Below, one piece after another: positions 21,245-29,457 of a stretch of DNA of 64,000 bases (position 1 is the first letter of the stretch; each line of letters opens with the position of its first letter). The stretch covers positions 1-64,000 of the forward strand of contig CAWKBX010000001.1 in assembly GCA_963847945.1 (NCBI GenBank). The letters are read 5' to 3'. A model generated the notes under the pieces. It worked only from the letters and a program-made list of their open reading frames with translations. It did not search any database and was not told where the DNA came from. The DNA is from JANMJD01 sp963847945. GTDB taxonomy: Bacteria; Actinomycetota; Acidimicrobiia; Acidimicrobiales; Ilumatobacteraceae. Position numbers and translations under genes: made by a program.

Positions 21245-21333
21245 CAGTTGAGGCGCTCGCTGTGTCTTCGTTCGGTCAGAATGCGAAAATTCCCGATCTC
21301 ACCAAATAGTTAGCGAAACGACCTTGCAGGACA

Positions 21334-22014
21334 TCAGCTCAACGGCGCGTTCGGTGTCGGCAAGTCGACCATCGCCCGAGTGAACGTGAGGTGGGTGACG
21401 CCGCTGGGGGTCGAGACTGCCTCCACCGCGTACTGCTGCTCCAACGCCTCGAGGCCGTCCCACAGTCGAACGCCGCGACCGAGCAGGATCGGTACCTGCA
21501 CGACGTGCAGGTGGTCGACGAGGCCGGCGGTGAGGAACGCGCGCATCATGGTCGGGCCCCCGCCGATGCGCACATCCTGACCTCCGGCTGCCTCACGCGC
21601 CACCTCGAGTGCATCGGCTGGGGTGGCGTCGAGGAAGTGGAACGTCGTACCGCCTTCCAGCGCCAGCGACGGGCGCGGACGGTGGGTCAAGACGTACGTT
21701 GGCGTGTGAAACGGCGGGTTGTCGCCCCACCACCCGCGCCATTCCGGGTCGTTCTGCCAGCCCGGAGGGCCGAATTTGCCGGCGCCCATGATTTCCGCAC
21801 CTATTCCGGGTCCGTGCCGTTCGGCCAGTATGTGATCGACACCCTCCGTGCCGCCCGGCTGGCCGAGGATTTCGCGGTGGGCGAACCGAGTGGCGATCAG
21901 CCACTCGTGGAGCCGATGCCCGGCGTGGCCGAACGGCGTGTCGAGGGCCTGGCCCTCGCCGGTGGCGAACCCGTCGAGCGAGATCGAGAAGTTGTGGATG
22001 CGGACGAGCGACAT
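21334..22014 (-). CDS. Dihydrofolate reductase/RibD-like family protein
   Basis: A 226-residue protein of the RibD C-terminal/DHFR-like family: RIHNFSISLDGFATGEGQAL at the start, TPTYVLTHRPRPSLALEGGT, then DALEVAREAAGGQDVRIGGG and HLHVVQVPILLGRGVRLWDG. These are NADPH-binding reductases of mostly unknown substrate. The start ATG 22014 has GGAGCC upstream and begins the conserved strand directly. Intact. Confidence 0.85.
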   Translation of the reverse strand: MSLVRIHNFSISLDGFATGEGQALDTPFGHAGHRLHEWLIATRFAHREILGQPGGTEGVDHILAERHGPGIGAEIMGAGKFGPPGWQNDPEWRGWWGDNPPFHTPTYVLTHRPRPSLALEGGTTFHFLDATPADALEVAREAAGGQDVRIGGGPTMMRAFLTAGLVDHLHVVQVPILLGRGVRLWDGLEALEQQYAVEAVSTPSGVTHLTFTRAMVDLPTPNAPLS

Positions 22015-22168
22015 GGCGGCTCCTTCAGGTTGGTGACGATGGCAGGACCGGCAACCGGAGCCAACCACTTCCACTCGAACTGCACGAGGTGATCATGCCC
22101 CTGCGTGGCGCGGTTGACAAGCCCCCCGGTCCTTGGGGTCGAAGCTGGCGCGCGGCTCGACGGATGGG

Positions 22169-22840
22169 TTACTGAGGTTGGCGAAGTCCGATGGCGTTGG
22201 CCCAGAGCTTGGTCAGTTGCTCGGCGGCGATGTCGAGGTCGTAGTCGGCCCAGCCTTCGACGACCCACAGTTCAGAGAATCGCCCGACCATTGAGCCCAG
22301 GGCGACCGCGGCGATCGCCGGGTCGATGGTCGGATCGGCGGCACCCTGATCTTGGAGGCGGTGGATGGCTCGCTCGGCCCGTTCGGCGAAGTGCTTCTGA
22401 CGGTTCATCCGCGCCTCGTTGACGACGGTGTCGTAGCGCGACACCTCCTCGATGACCCCCATGATCTTGCCGTTGTCGCGGTAGCGCTGGAGGTAGCGGC
22501 GGTTTGCCCTCAGGATGCGCTCGTACTCGGAGAGTTGGGAAGCGTCGGTCTCGGTCTCGGTCTCGGCGTCGTTCGCGGGAGCGGTCAGGCGGGCCTCTTG
22601 CTCTTCGGCGACTTCGCGGAAGATCTGTTCCTTCGACTCGAAGTAGTGGTAAAACGACCCGTGCGAGAGTCCGGCGCGATCAGCGATGTCCGAGATCCGG
22701 GCTTCGAGGAACCCGGTCTCCTCGAACACGGCTTGTCCCGACTCGATCAGTCGGGCGCGGGTTTGAGCGCCCTTGCGTGACCGTGGTGTCGACGGCGCCG
22801 GCTCGGTGGGGGATTCGGTCGGCGGCACAGCTGTCCTCAT
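22169..22840 (-). CDS. TetR-family regulator, candidate master of the GACGTC regulon
   Basis: A 223-residue TetR protein: a Pro/Ser-rich leader, then the helix-turn-helix at residues ~30-75 (ARISDIADRAGLSHGSFYHY, FESKEQIF), an acidic linker AETETETDAS encoded by three TCGGTC repeats (22545-22562), and an all-helical ligand domain (ERILRANRRYLQRYRDNGK, IHRLQDQGAADPTIDPAIAA). It is divergent from a decayed enoyl-CoA hydratase gene and two copies of the operator-like motif lie between them, at 22855 and 22970. The ligand may be an acyl-CoA, as for related lipid-catabolism regulators. Confidence 0.9.
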   Translation of the reverse strand: MRTAVPPTESPTEPAPSTPRSRKGAQTRARLIESGQAVFEETGFLEARISDIADRAGLSHGSFYHYFESKEQIFREVAEEQEARLTAPANDAETETETDASQLSEYERILRANRRYLQRYRDNGKIMGVIEEVSRYDTVVNEARMNRQKHFAERAERAIHRLQDQGAADPTIDPAIAAVALGSMVGRFSELWVVEGWADYDLDIAAEQLTKLWANAIGLRQPQ

Positions 22841-22854
22841 CTCGTCGCGTCGAT

Positions 22855-22872
22855 ATCGACGTCAGTGTAGAA
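22855..22872 (-). promoter_or_regulatory. Operator-like site in the TetR promoter
   Basis: ATCGACGTCAGTGTAGAA differs from the sites at 22970 and 34345 at two of 18 positions. Read on the minus strand it gives TACACT followed by GACGTCGAT, so the -10 box of the TetR gene and the motif overlap about 15 bases before its ATG. Outer bases TCnAC/GTnGA form a partial palindrome. Confidence 0.65.
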
Positions 22873-22969
22873 CGACTCCGAATGGTTCGGAGCGATCCCG
22901 CCGAGCATGTGAACCGATGTCGCCTGGCCCTGAATCGAGGACGGCATTGTCTACGCAACCATTTGTGAG

Positions 22970-22988
22970 ATCGACGTCAATATAGAAT
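22970..22988 (+). promoter_or_regulatory. Operator-like site in the enoyl-CoA hydratase promoter
   Basis: ATCGACGTCAATATAGAA (22970-22987) is identical over 18 bases to the site at 34345, 11.4 kb away. TAGAAT (22983-22988) is a good -10 box, so the motif fills the spacer of the promoter for the gene starting at GTG 23032. A repressor bound here would block RNA polymerase. Confidence 0.7.
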
Positions 22989-23031
22989 TATTGCGAGCCG
23001 CAGTGCAACGCGGCGAAATCGGAGGGACGAC

Positions 23032-23747
23032 GGTGGACGGAACGACGGGTCGAGGGCCACACGGCGAATTGCAGGTCGAGGTCCGTGGGGTGGTGCGCAT
23101 CATTACCTTGAACCGACCCGAGGCGATGAACTCCGCCGACGAGCATCTGCACGGCGAACTTGGTCGAATCTGGGCGGAGCTCGCCGCCGACGAAGAGGTC
23201 CGCGCCGTCGTCATCACCGGATCGGGCGACGCGTTTTCGGCCGGCGGCGACCTGCAATTGCTCCGGCGGATGGCCGAAGACGAGACGTTGCGTGCGGCGA
23301 TCATGGTCGAGGCCGCCGAAATCGTCCGTGGGATGACGACGTTGCGAGTGCCGATCGTCGCCGCGATCAACGGCCCGGCCGTTGGGCTCGGGTGCAGCCT
23401 GGCCTCGATGAGCGACCTCGTCCTCATCGAAGAACAGGCCTACTTCGCCGACCCGCACGTCGCCCTCGGGCTGGTGCGGCCGATGGCGGTGCGCTTACCT
23501 GGCCCCTGCTGACCAGCTTGCTTCCATGCCTCCCCAAGCGGTGCAGGAGACCAAGGCGCTGCTCAACCATGCGTTGAAGTCTGCGGTCGCTGCGGTACTG
23601 CCCCATGCGTTGACGGTTGAGTCGGCGTCGTTCGACGAGCCGGCCTTTCGGGCCAAGCCGTTCCGCGGCGGAAGGCATCGGGCAATGACGCAGGCACCTG
23701 GGTGGTCCGAATCCGACCACCCAGGTGCCCGCGTCGATGTCTGTTGA
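23032..23747 (+). pseudogene. Enoyl-CoA hydratase/isomerase with frameshift and internal deletion
   Basis: A crotonase-fold protein: VRIITLNRPEAMNSADEHLH, VVITGSGDAFSAGGDLQLL (oxyanion-hole region), PIVAAINGPAVGLGCSLASM and ADPHVALGLV. Near 23480 the frame changes (AADGGALTWPLLTSLL in the new frame), and then LASMPPQAVQETKALLNHAL, the usual C-terminal helix, follows at once in a third frame with roughly 40-50 residues missing. GTG 23032 is preceded by GGAGG. It would hydrate an enoyl-CoA in side-chain beta-oxidation if intact. The last residues run into a strong hairpin. Confidence 0.8.
23693..23729. terminator. Perfect 15-bp hairpin
   Basis: GGCACCTGGGTGGTC (23693-23707), loop cgaatcc, and GACCACCCAGGTGCC (23715-23729) form a perfect 15-bp stem at the end of the decayed enoyl-CoA hydratase gene. 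There is no T-run. It may be a bidirectional terminator or a dispersed palindromic element. Confidence 0.5.
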
Positions 23748-23795
23748 GTGAGGCTCACTCGACCGAGTTCCCTCGGCCATCGACTCTGTGCAATG

Positions 23796-23845
23796 TCGAC
23801 GTCAAAGTCAAGAAACAACTCCTCAACTTCGATGTCAGTGTCGAA
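23796..23845 (+). promoter_or_regulatory. Two further operator-like sites before the kinase gene
   Basis: TCGACGTCAAAGTCAAGAA (23796-23814) and TTCGATGTCAGTGTCGAA (23828-23845) resemble the GACGTC motif; the second is a near-perfect TTCGA...TCGAA palindrome and shares GTCAGTGT with the site at 22855. They lie 80-130 bases before the gene at 23925. Confidence 0.45.
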
Positions 23846-23924
23846 TTGGCTTATCGTTGCCGATGCCTGTGTCATCCGGGCGCTGACTTTCGCATCCCGT
23901 TGCGCATCGAGAGTATGAGGACCA

Positions 23925-25001
23925 ATGAACGACGATTTGGAACCGCGCCTGATCGAATGGCTCTTGACCCAAATTCCAGGGGCGAGCGATGTGGGCATCG
24001 AGGGGCTCAACCGCGCCACGCTCGGGCATTCGGCAGAAACCTTGCTGATGACGGTTGTCTGGAACGACGGGGCCGAACATCGTCAAGACGTCGTCGTGCG
24101 CTTGCGGCCCGAATATCCCGGCCTGTTGGAACCCTACGACCTCGCCCGCCAGGTGCAGATTCTCAACGGACTCGAAGGCACGCCGGTCAAGGCGCCGCTG
24201 GCGCTGTGGCACGAGCCGACCGGCGAAGTCCTCGGTCGCGAGTTCTATGTGATGGAGCGCATCGACGGCACCGTGTACGAGCAGTCGACTCCAGCCGGGG
24301 CATCCGAGGCGCAGGTTCGGCGGATGTTCGAAAGCCTGGCCGATGAACTCGCCGCGATTCACAACGTCGATCTGGAAACGACCGGACTCCACGCAGTCGC
24401 TGATGGGCGGGGATACGCAGCTCGCGAACTCGACTTTTGGGCGAGTGAGGTCGAGCGGGTGAAGCGAGCGCCACTGCCCGCGCTGGAGTTGATCATCGCC
24501 GCGCTTCGTGCTCGTCAGCCGGAGCCGTGCCCGCGGATCACTCTTGTGCACGGTGACGCCAAGCCCGGCAACTATGGGTTCGTCGGTGACGACGTCAATG
24601 TCGTCTACGACTGGGAACTGGCGACGACCGGCGATCCACTCGCCGACATCGGCTGGATGGAAGTCATGCTGACGACCTATGCCGTCGTCGGGCTGCCAAC
24701 CATGCCGGGTGCTTTCACCGCCGATGAGTTCGTCGCCCGTTGGTCGGCGGCCACGGGCATCGAAGCCGTCCATCGTGACTGGTACCGCGGGCTCCAGGCC
24801 GTGAAGATGATGGCGATCCAACTGGTCGGTGTCGAGCTGTTCAATAGCGGGTTGTCCGACGACGTGCGGTTCGCCTACGGGGGCTATGGCATCGAGTTGC
24901 TCTGTGCCCCGACCCTCGAGCTTCTCGGCCTCGACCCCGCCACCGAGTTGGGACCGACCTTGGCAACCGACGAGCGGATGGCCGCGGTCCAGGCACGATG
25001 A
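23925..25001 (+). CDS. Aminoglycoside-phosphotransferase-fold kinase (ACAD10-type)
   Basis: A 358-residue APH-family protein: GLNRATLGHSAETLLMTV, DVVVRLRPEYPGL with the ATP-binding strand, FYVMERIDGTVYEQSTPAG, catalytic loop ITLVHGDAKPGNYGF (Asp and Asn present) and metal-binding VVYDWELATTGDPLADIGW. In actinobacteria such kinases often stand in lipid and steroid catabolic clusters and are thought to phosphorylate hydroxyacyl substrates, as in ACAD10/11. Two weaker copies of the operator motif lie upstream. Intact. Confidence 0.85.
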   Translation: MNDDLEPRLIEWLLTQIPGASDVGIEGLNRATLGHSAETLLMTVVWNDGAEHRQDVVVRLRPEYPGLLEPYDLARQVQILNGLEGTPVKAPLALWHEPTGEVLGREFYVMERIDGTVYEQSTPAGASEAQVRRMFESLADELAAIHNVDLETTGLHAVADGRGYAARELDFWASEVERVKRAPLPALELIIAALRARQPEPCPRITLVHGDAKPGNYGFVGDDVNVVYDWELATTGDPLADIGWMEVMLTTYAVVGLPTMPGAFTADEFVARWSAATGIEAVHRDWYRGLQAVKMMAIQLVGVELFNSGLSDDVRFAYGGYGIELLCAPTLELLGLDPATELGPTLATDERMAAVQAR

Positions 25002-25138
25002 CCCGATTCGCCGAGAGCACGATCGTTTTTCCGTACCAGCGTTCGCTCAGGCCAGTGACCGGTTGCCAGGCAGCGCACCACCAGATCCTCACCGACCTCG
25101 CCAGCGAGCTGATGTCGGAATAGTCCGCCAGAGTAGGA

Positions 25139-25681
25139 CTATGGCCCGACGATGTCGACGACTCTGACGTCGAGGTTCAGGCAGTTGACCCGCAGGGGCT
25201 GTCCTGCAGTGTGATGACTGCCGAGCCAACCCTCGGGCGTTCGGGTCCAGACCTCGACGACCTTGGATTCGGGATCGACGATCCAGTAGTCCTGCATCGT
25301 TTCGACGGCGCAGTAGGCATCGCGCTTTTCGTGACGATCCACTCGTTTGGTCGATGGCGACAGGACCTCGACGATGAAGCATGGCCGGGTCTCGATCCGG
25401 TCGTGGTCATCGGGGTCACAACTGACCACGATGTCAGGGTAGTAGTAGGCGCTCTCCGTCTGGATCAGCAAGTCCGAAGATCCGAGCAGGCAGCCGTGGT
25501 GCTCGGCGGACTCGCCGAGCAGTCGGACGAGGCGGATGACGGTCTGGACATGGAGCTTGCTCGCTCCGGCCATGTTGTAGACCACGCCACCAACCCATTC
25601 GCTCTTCTCGGCGGCGGCCTCTTCGCCGCGGAGGTAGTCCTGGCGAGTGACGCTGAACAGGTCGTCTGCACGCAGTGCCAT
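25139..25681 (-). CDS. Uma2-family (DUF820) putative restriction-endonuclease-fold protein
   Basis: A 180-residue DUF820/Uma2 protein: FSVTRQDYLRGEEAAAEKSE, GGVVYNMAGASKLHVQTVI, LLIQTESAYYYPDIVVSCDP with the nuclease-type Asp, RPCFIVEVLSPSTKRVDRHE with the Glu-x-Leu-Ser-Pro-Ser-Thr block, and KRDAYCAVETMQDYWIVDPE. The fold is PD-(D/E)XK; cellular role is unknown. ATG 25681 is chosen because upstream codons look like promoter sequence. Divergent from the MFS gene. Confidence 0.88.
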   Translation of the reverse strand: MALRADDLFSVTRQDYLRGEEAAAEKSEWVGGVVYNMAGASKLHVQTVIRLVRLLGESAEHHGCLLGSSDLLIQTESAYYYPDIVVSCDPDDHDRIETRPCFIVEVLSPSTKRVDRHEKRDAYCAVETMQDYWIVDPESKVVEVWTRTPEGWLGSHHTAGQPLRVNCLNLDVRVVDIVGP

Positions 25682-25763
25682 GGGCCCAGTGTACGCGGCA
25701 GCGCCAAGCCCGCCAGCGCCTCGATCGGCGAGAAGGACTGTCCGCGGGTACCAGGGCCGAGGC

Positions 25764-27044
25764 ATGGCGGGTCCAGGAAGGTGGCGTAGGGTCGGTTGGG
25801 TGGGCATCACAGAACTGGAACTGACGCCCGACCGGCAAGTTCCGCGCCAGGTGGCGGCGCTCGGGTTTCGCGACTATCGCTGGTTCTGGGGCGCGAGCGT
25901 CGTCTCGAACACGGGCTCGATGATGCACATGGCGGCCGTGAACTGGGTCGTCGCCGACCTCCACGGGATTACCGCCGCGACGATTACCGCCAGCATCGGG
26001 CTGATCCCGATGCTGCTGTCGTCGCCGATCGGCGGTGCATTGGCCGATCGGTACGAGCGGCGTCGGGTGTTTCTCTGGGCTGTGTGGCTGCAGACGCTGA
26101 CCGCAGCTTCGGCGACCCTCGCGTACACGGCAGGCTGGACGAGCTTGACGACCTTTGCCTGCTTGTCGCTCGTCGGGGGGTTCACCTCGTCAATCGGCGC
26201 GCCGGTGCAACAGGCGATTATCACCGACCTCGTCCCCGTGGCCGAGATGCGCAACGCTTCGGTGCTCAACTCCACTCAATTCACCGTCAGTCGTTCGCTT
26301 GGCCCCACGCTGGCGGGGCTCCTGATCGGGGCGTTCGGCGCGGCGAGCGTCTTTTGGGCGAACACGGTCAGCTTCTTGGTGCTCATCGTGGCCCTCCAAC
26401 GGATGTCGCATCGACCAGCGCCGGCGCGATCGGAGAACGCTGAGGGATTTGTTGCCGCCTTTCGATCGGGCTGCCGTTACTCCGTCAAGCGTCCACCGTT
26501 GCGGATCGCGTTGATCGCCGGCTTCGTGTTGGCGTTCGTGACCGCGCCGCTCGCCCTCAACGGCCAGGTCGTCGCGAGGGAGGCGTTCAACGCCGGGCCG
26601 ACCGCGTTCGGAATCCTCGTCGGTGCGTTCGGGTGGGGTTCGCTGACCGCCGCCCTCGGTGTGCTTGCTTTCGACCAGGGGTGGAGGCACAGCCAGATCG
26701 TCGGCATCGGGCTCCCGGTTTTGGCACTCGGACTTCTCGGGCTGTCGATCGCCCCAACAGTGATCTGGGGATTCGCCGCCAACGCCGTAGTCGGCGCCGC
26801 TTTCATGCTGTCGATGTCGACGGTGATTTCGGCTGTGCATGCCACTTGCGACGACGAATACCGGGGCCGGGTAATGAGCGTCTGGCTCGTCCTGTGGGGG
26901 ATCGCCGCGCCCCTCGGGATTATGCTCTCGAGCCTCGCCGAGACGATCGGGGTCCGGCGGGTGCTCGCCGTCGATGCCGCGCTCGTCGCTGTGTTCTTCG
27001 TCGTCACCCACCGCCGCGGTGGCTTGCGCCTGCTTGACGGCTGA
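25764..27044 (+). CDS. MFS transporter (EntS/MFS_3-type exporter)
   Basis: About 426 residues with 12 predicted membrane segments. Visible landmarks are FRDYRWFWGASVVSNTGSMM at the start, the loop motif GGALADRYERRRVFL between segments 2 and 3, PVQQAIITDLVPVAEMRNAS, and LNSTQFTVSRSLGPTLAGLL, all typical of the MFS_3 group that includes EntS and many drug or metabolite exporters. ATG 25764 or GTG 25800 could be the start. It stands alone and is divergent from the Uma2 gene. Confidence 0.85.
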   Translation: MAGPGRWRRVGWVGITELELTPDRQVPRQVAALGFRDYRWFWGASVVSNTGSMMHMAAVNWVVADLHGITAATITASIGLIPMLLSSPIGGALADRYERRRVFLWAVWLQTLTAASATLAYTAGWTSLTTFACLSLVGGFTSSIGAPVQQAIITDLVPVAEMRNASVLNSTQFTVSRSLGPTLAGLLIGAFGAASVFWANTVSFLVLIVALQRMSHRPAPARSENAEGFVAAFRSGCRYSVKRPPLRIALIAGFVLAFVTAPLALNGQVVAREAFNAGPTAFGILVGAFGWGSLTAALGVLAFDQGWRHSQIVGIGLPVLALGLLGLSIAPTVIWGFAANAVVGAAFMLSMSTVISAVHATCDDEYRGRVMSVWLVLWGIAAPLGIMLSSLAETIGVRRVLAVDAALVAVFFVVTHRRGGLRLLDG

Positions 27045-27231
27045 GACCTCAACTCGCGTCACAGAGTGGCTGCGTCGGCGCCTCGGCTCGGTACCAGTCT
27101 GCGCCGCAATCGCGCTGCCTCGATGCGACTGCTGGGGCATCTGCGGCCCGCACGCACCAGTGCCGACCACTGGCGACAGATCTGCAACAAGCAACTCGAC
27201 CGCATCTCGACGAACTTACCGAGGAGACCCG

Positions 27232-27979
27232 ATGAGCACCTGGCGAACGAAAGACACCGTCCGCGTCGGAACCCGACGGTTCGAGCCGTCGCCGTACTTC
27301 GAGTTCTACACGAATGCCGAAACCGTCTTCGGTGTGTACGGGGGCCGCTACTACGCCGTGTTCAACGGCGAAGACGTCCTCGAGACGTACTGGACGCTGC
27401 GGCGCCGAGCGGTGTTGTTCGACGTGCCCGAACGGCCGTGGCAGATCGAGGGACCCGACGCTGTTCCGTTCCTCGAGCGGGTGTTCGCCCGACGGATCGA
27501 CAACCTCGCAGAAGATCGCGGCCGCTACGTCATCGCCTGCTCACCGAACGGCGGCACCTTCATGGACGGCATCCTGTTCAAGCTGGGCCCAGACCGCTTC
27601 CGGGTTCTACGACCTCGCCGGGCAGCGGCTCTATGTGTCGCACACCGGTTGGACGGGCGAGCTCGGTTACGAGATCTATTCGCAGGGAGCGACGACCGAT
27701 CATCGACGCCTGTGGCGGGACGTGATGGCAGCCGGCGAACGACACGGCATGGTGTTGTTCGGCAGTACGTCGTCGATGGGGATCCGGCACCTCGAGGCCG
27801 GGATCCTCGACAACCTCACCGACTTCGATCTCGGCATGGCACCGTTCGAAGCGGGCTTCGGCGCGTTCATCGACCTCGACAAGGAAGGCTTCGTCGGCCG
27901 CGATGCACTGCTCGACGCCGACCGGCGACCAAGGGCACGGTTCGCGTCGCAGCACGCCGCTTCGAGAAGTCTCCCTTAG
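27232..27979 (+). pseudogene. GcvT/DmdA-like aminomethyltransferase, frameshifted and truncated
   Basis: ATG 27232, preceded by GAGGAGA, starts a folate-binding GcvT-fold protein: RFEPSPYFEFYTNAETVFGV, GEDVLETYWTLRRRAVLFDV, FLERVFARRIDNLAEDRGRY. A shift near 27600 moves to another frame, FYDLAGQRLYVSHTGWTGEL, SMGIRHLEAGILDNLTDFDL and FIDLDKEGFVGRDALL. After that the C-terminal beta-barrel domain is missing. Such proteins transfer one-carbon groups to tetrahydrofolate (glycine cleavage T protein, DMSP demethylase, O-demethylases). The substrate is unknown. Confidence 0.78.
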
Positions 27980-28002
27980 GCACCTGCGGCGCGCACACGT
28001 AG
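27928..28002 (+). pseudogene. Start of a second GcvT-like gene, fused to the first
   Basis: In the original frame, TKGTVRVAARRFEKSPL matches the N-terminus of the gene at 27232 (TKDTVRVGTRRFEPSPY) at 12 of 17 positions. This is the beginning of a paralogue, stuck onto the truncated first copy and stopping at 28002. Two tandem GcvT-like genes probably lost the sequence between and after them. Confidence 0.65.
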
Positions 28003-28176
28003 ACGACAACCACACACGCCGCCCCACAAGATAGACACAGAACGCCCGTCGATCGACTTCTCGCGCAGGGCATAGGCTCGGCAACAGCAGCCGTGACGTT
28101 GCCGTGATCAACTGACCCACAGTGATAACCAAGCGGCCTGACGCAATGGTGGACAGCAGGAGAGGAATGAGTGGGG

Positions 28177-29091
28177 ATGAGCGACGACCAGCTCGGTAAC
28201 TGGCACAAATCGGTTTTCATCAGCTATGCCCACGAGGACCGGCGCTGGACCGAGGAGCTCTCGATGTTTCTCGCGCCTTGGGTGTCTGATCAACGGATCC
28301 GCCTCTGGGATGATCGCGCCATCGAGGCCGGAGCGAGTTGGCGGACCGCGATCGAACGTGCTCTCGATGAGGCGGCAGTGTCGGTCATGATCGTCACACC
28401 AAACCTGTTGGCCTCGGCGTTTGTGATGACGCAGGAGATGCCGAGGATCCTCGAACGTGCGGCGCAGGGCGCGACACGCCTGGTGTGGATCGCTGCCGAA
28501 CCCTCGTCGGTCGAAGCGACGTCGCTGGTGAACTACCAGGCCGTGAATGATCCATCGCGCCCGCTCTCCACGCTCTCCAAGCCGGAGCGTCAGCGCGAGC
28601 TGAGCAAGATCGCCAAGGCGATTGCCACGTCAGCGACACTCGGCACTTTGGCGAACTCATTGGCGATCGTCGATGAGACGTACGAGCCGTTGGAGGCGAT
28701 GACTGAAGGCCGAGAGGAGGTCGCAGGACGTTCATTTGGTGTGGTCGCCGACTATCTGCCCGACCAACAGGAGATCACCTTCTCGGGTGGCTACCAACCA
28801 ATTCGCTACGACGACTTGTCGAAGCTCTCCCCAGAGGACCATGAATTCGTCCAGGATCTCGAGGAGTCGTTGCGAACCAACTACGAGCGCTGGCGCGTCA
28901 TCCGCAAGGGCGTTGGCCAGGCTGGGGGCGCACTGGACGCCGAGTACGAGGCGCAGATGAAGCGGATCGCGTCACTCATGTGTTCGGACCTCTCCGCGAT
29001 CCTCGAGTTCCTCCGAAAGATCTACAAGTACGATCTCGAGGATCACTACGGCCGCTATCGATACCTCTGTTCGCAACTCGAATCTCGCTAA
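28177..29091 (+). CDS. TIR-domain protein with C-terminal helical domain
   Basis: A 304-residue protein. Residues ~8-135 are a TIR domain: HKSVFISYAHEDRRWTEELS, WDDRAIEAGASWRTAI, AVSVMIVTPNLLASAFVMTQ, followed by E-M-P, which places the catalytic-type Glu where TIR NADases have it. Residues ~205-304 are an acidic helical domain (LSPEDHEFVQDLEESLRTNY, MCSDLSAILEFLRKIYKYDL, EDHYGRYRYLCSQL) that recurs in bacterial TIR and STAND-type proteins. It could be a defence or NAD-consuming signalling protein. No partner gene is adjacent. AGGAGAGG lies upstream of ATG 28177. Confidence 0.8.
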   Translation: MSDDQLGNWHKSVFISYAHEDRRWTEELSMFLAPWVSDQRIRLWDDRAIEAGASWRTAIERALDEAAVSVMIVTPNLLASAFVMTQEMPRILERAAQGATRLVWIAAEPSSVEATSLVNYQAVNDPSRPLSTLSKPERQRELSKIAKAIATSATLGTLANSLAIVDETYEPLEAMTEGREEVAGRSFGVVADYLPDQQEITFSGGYQPIRYDDLSKLSPEDHEFVQDLEESLRTNYERWRVIRKGVGQAGGALDAEYEAQMKRIASLMCSDLSAILEFLRKIYKYDLEDHYGRYRYLCSQLESR

Positions 29092-29420
29092 ACGCGGAGC
29101 ACTCCGAACGGCCAAGTCGAGCGCGCGGTATCCACCATGCCGATCGTCGTCGCAATGATAGGTGGGTGGATATCGACCTGGATGACGAGGTGCAGTGCGA
29201 TGCTGCACTGCTGGATGACTTGATGGTTCTCGCCCATGACCGGCCGCGACGACCTCACTGTCCTGCGGGCGCCGCATCCGGATGAGACACCGAATCGGTG
29301 CTCCTCGAACTCGGCTTCTCCTTGGGAGGACTCATCGCCCTCAAGGACGCCGCGTCATCCTCTGAGGCGCCGGCAGACTACGGGCTGGGCGCGGTGTCAA
29401 TGTGTCGATCGACCTTGCAG
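29092..29420. other. Intergenic stretch, no supported gene
   Basis: About 330 bases with short frames only. A piece near 29298 (VLLELGFSLGGLIALKDAA) could be a scrap of a lost gene, but I cannot assign it. The stretch ends in the promoter at 29421. Confidence 0.4.
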
Positions 29421-29451
29421 ATATTGACGTCGATGTTAATTTTACTAGAAT
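29421..29451 (+). promoter_or_regulatory. Leaderless promoter with operator-like site
   Basis: ATATTGACGTCGATGT (29421-29436) is shared, base for base, with the minus-strand reading of the site at 34345. It contains TTGACG (29424-29429); TAGAAT follows after 16 bases (29446-29451). The expected transcription start falls on or next to ATG 29458, so the mRNA is probably leaderless. Confidence 0.65.
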
Positions 29452-29457
29452 GTCGGC

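Noticed and set aside
29092..29420. A short protein-coding gene before 29458
   Set aside because: Frames are short, lack ribosome sites and show no domain; only a possible scrap is present.
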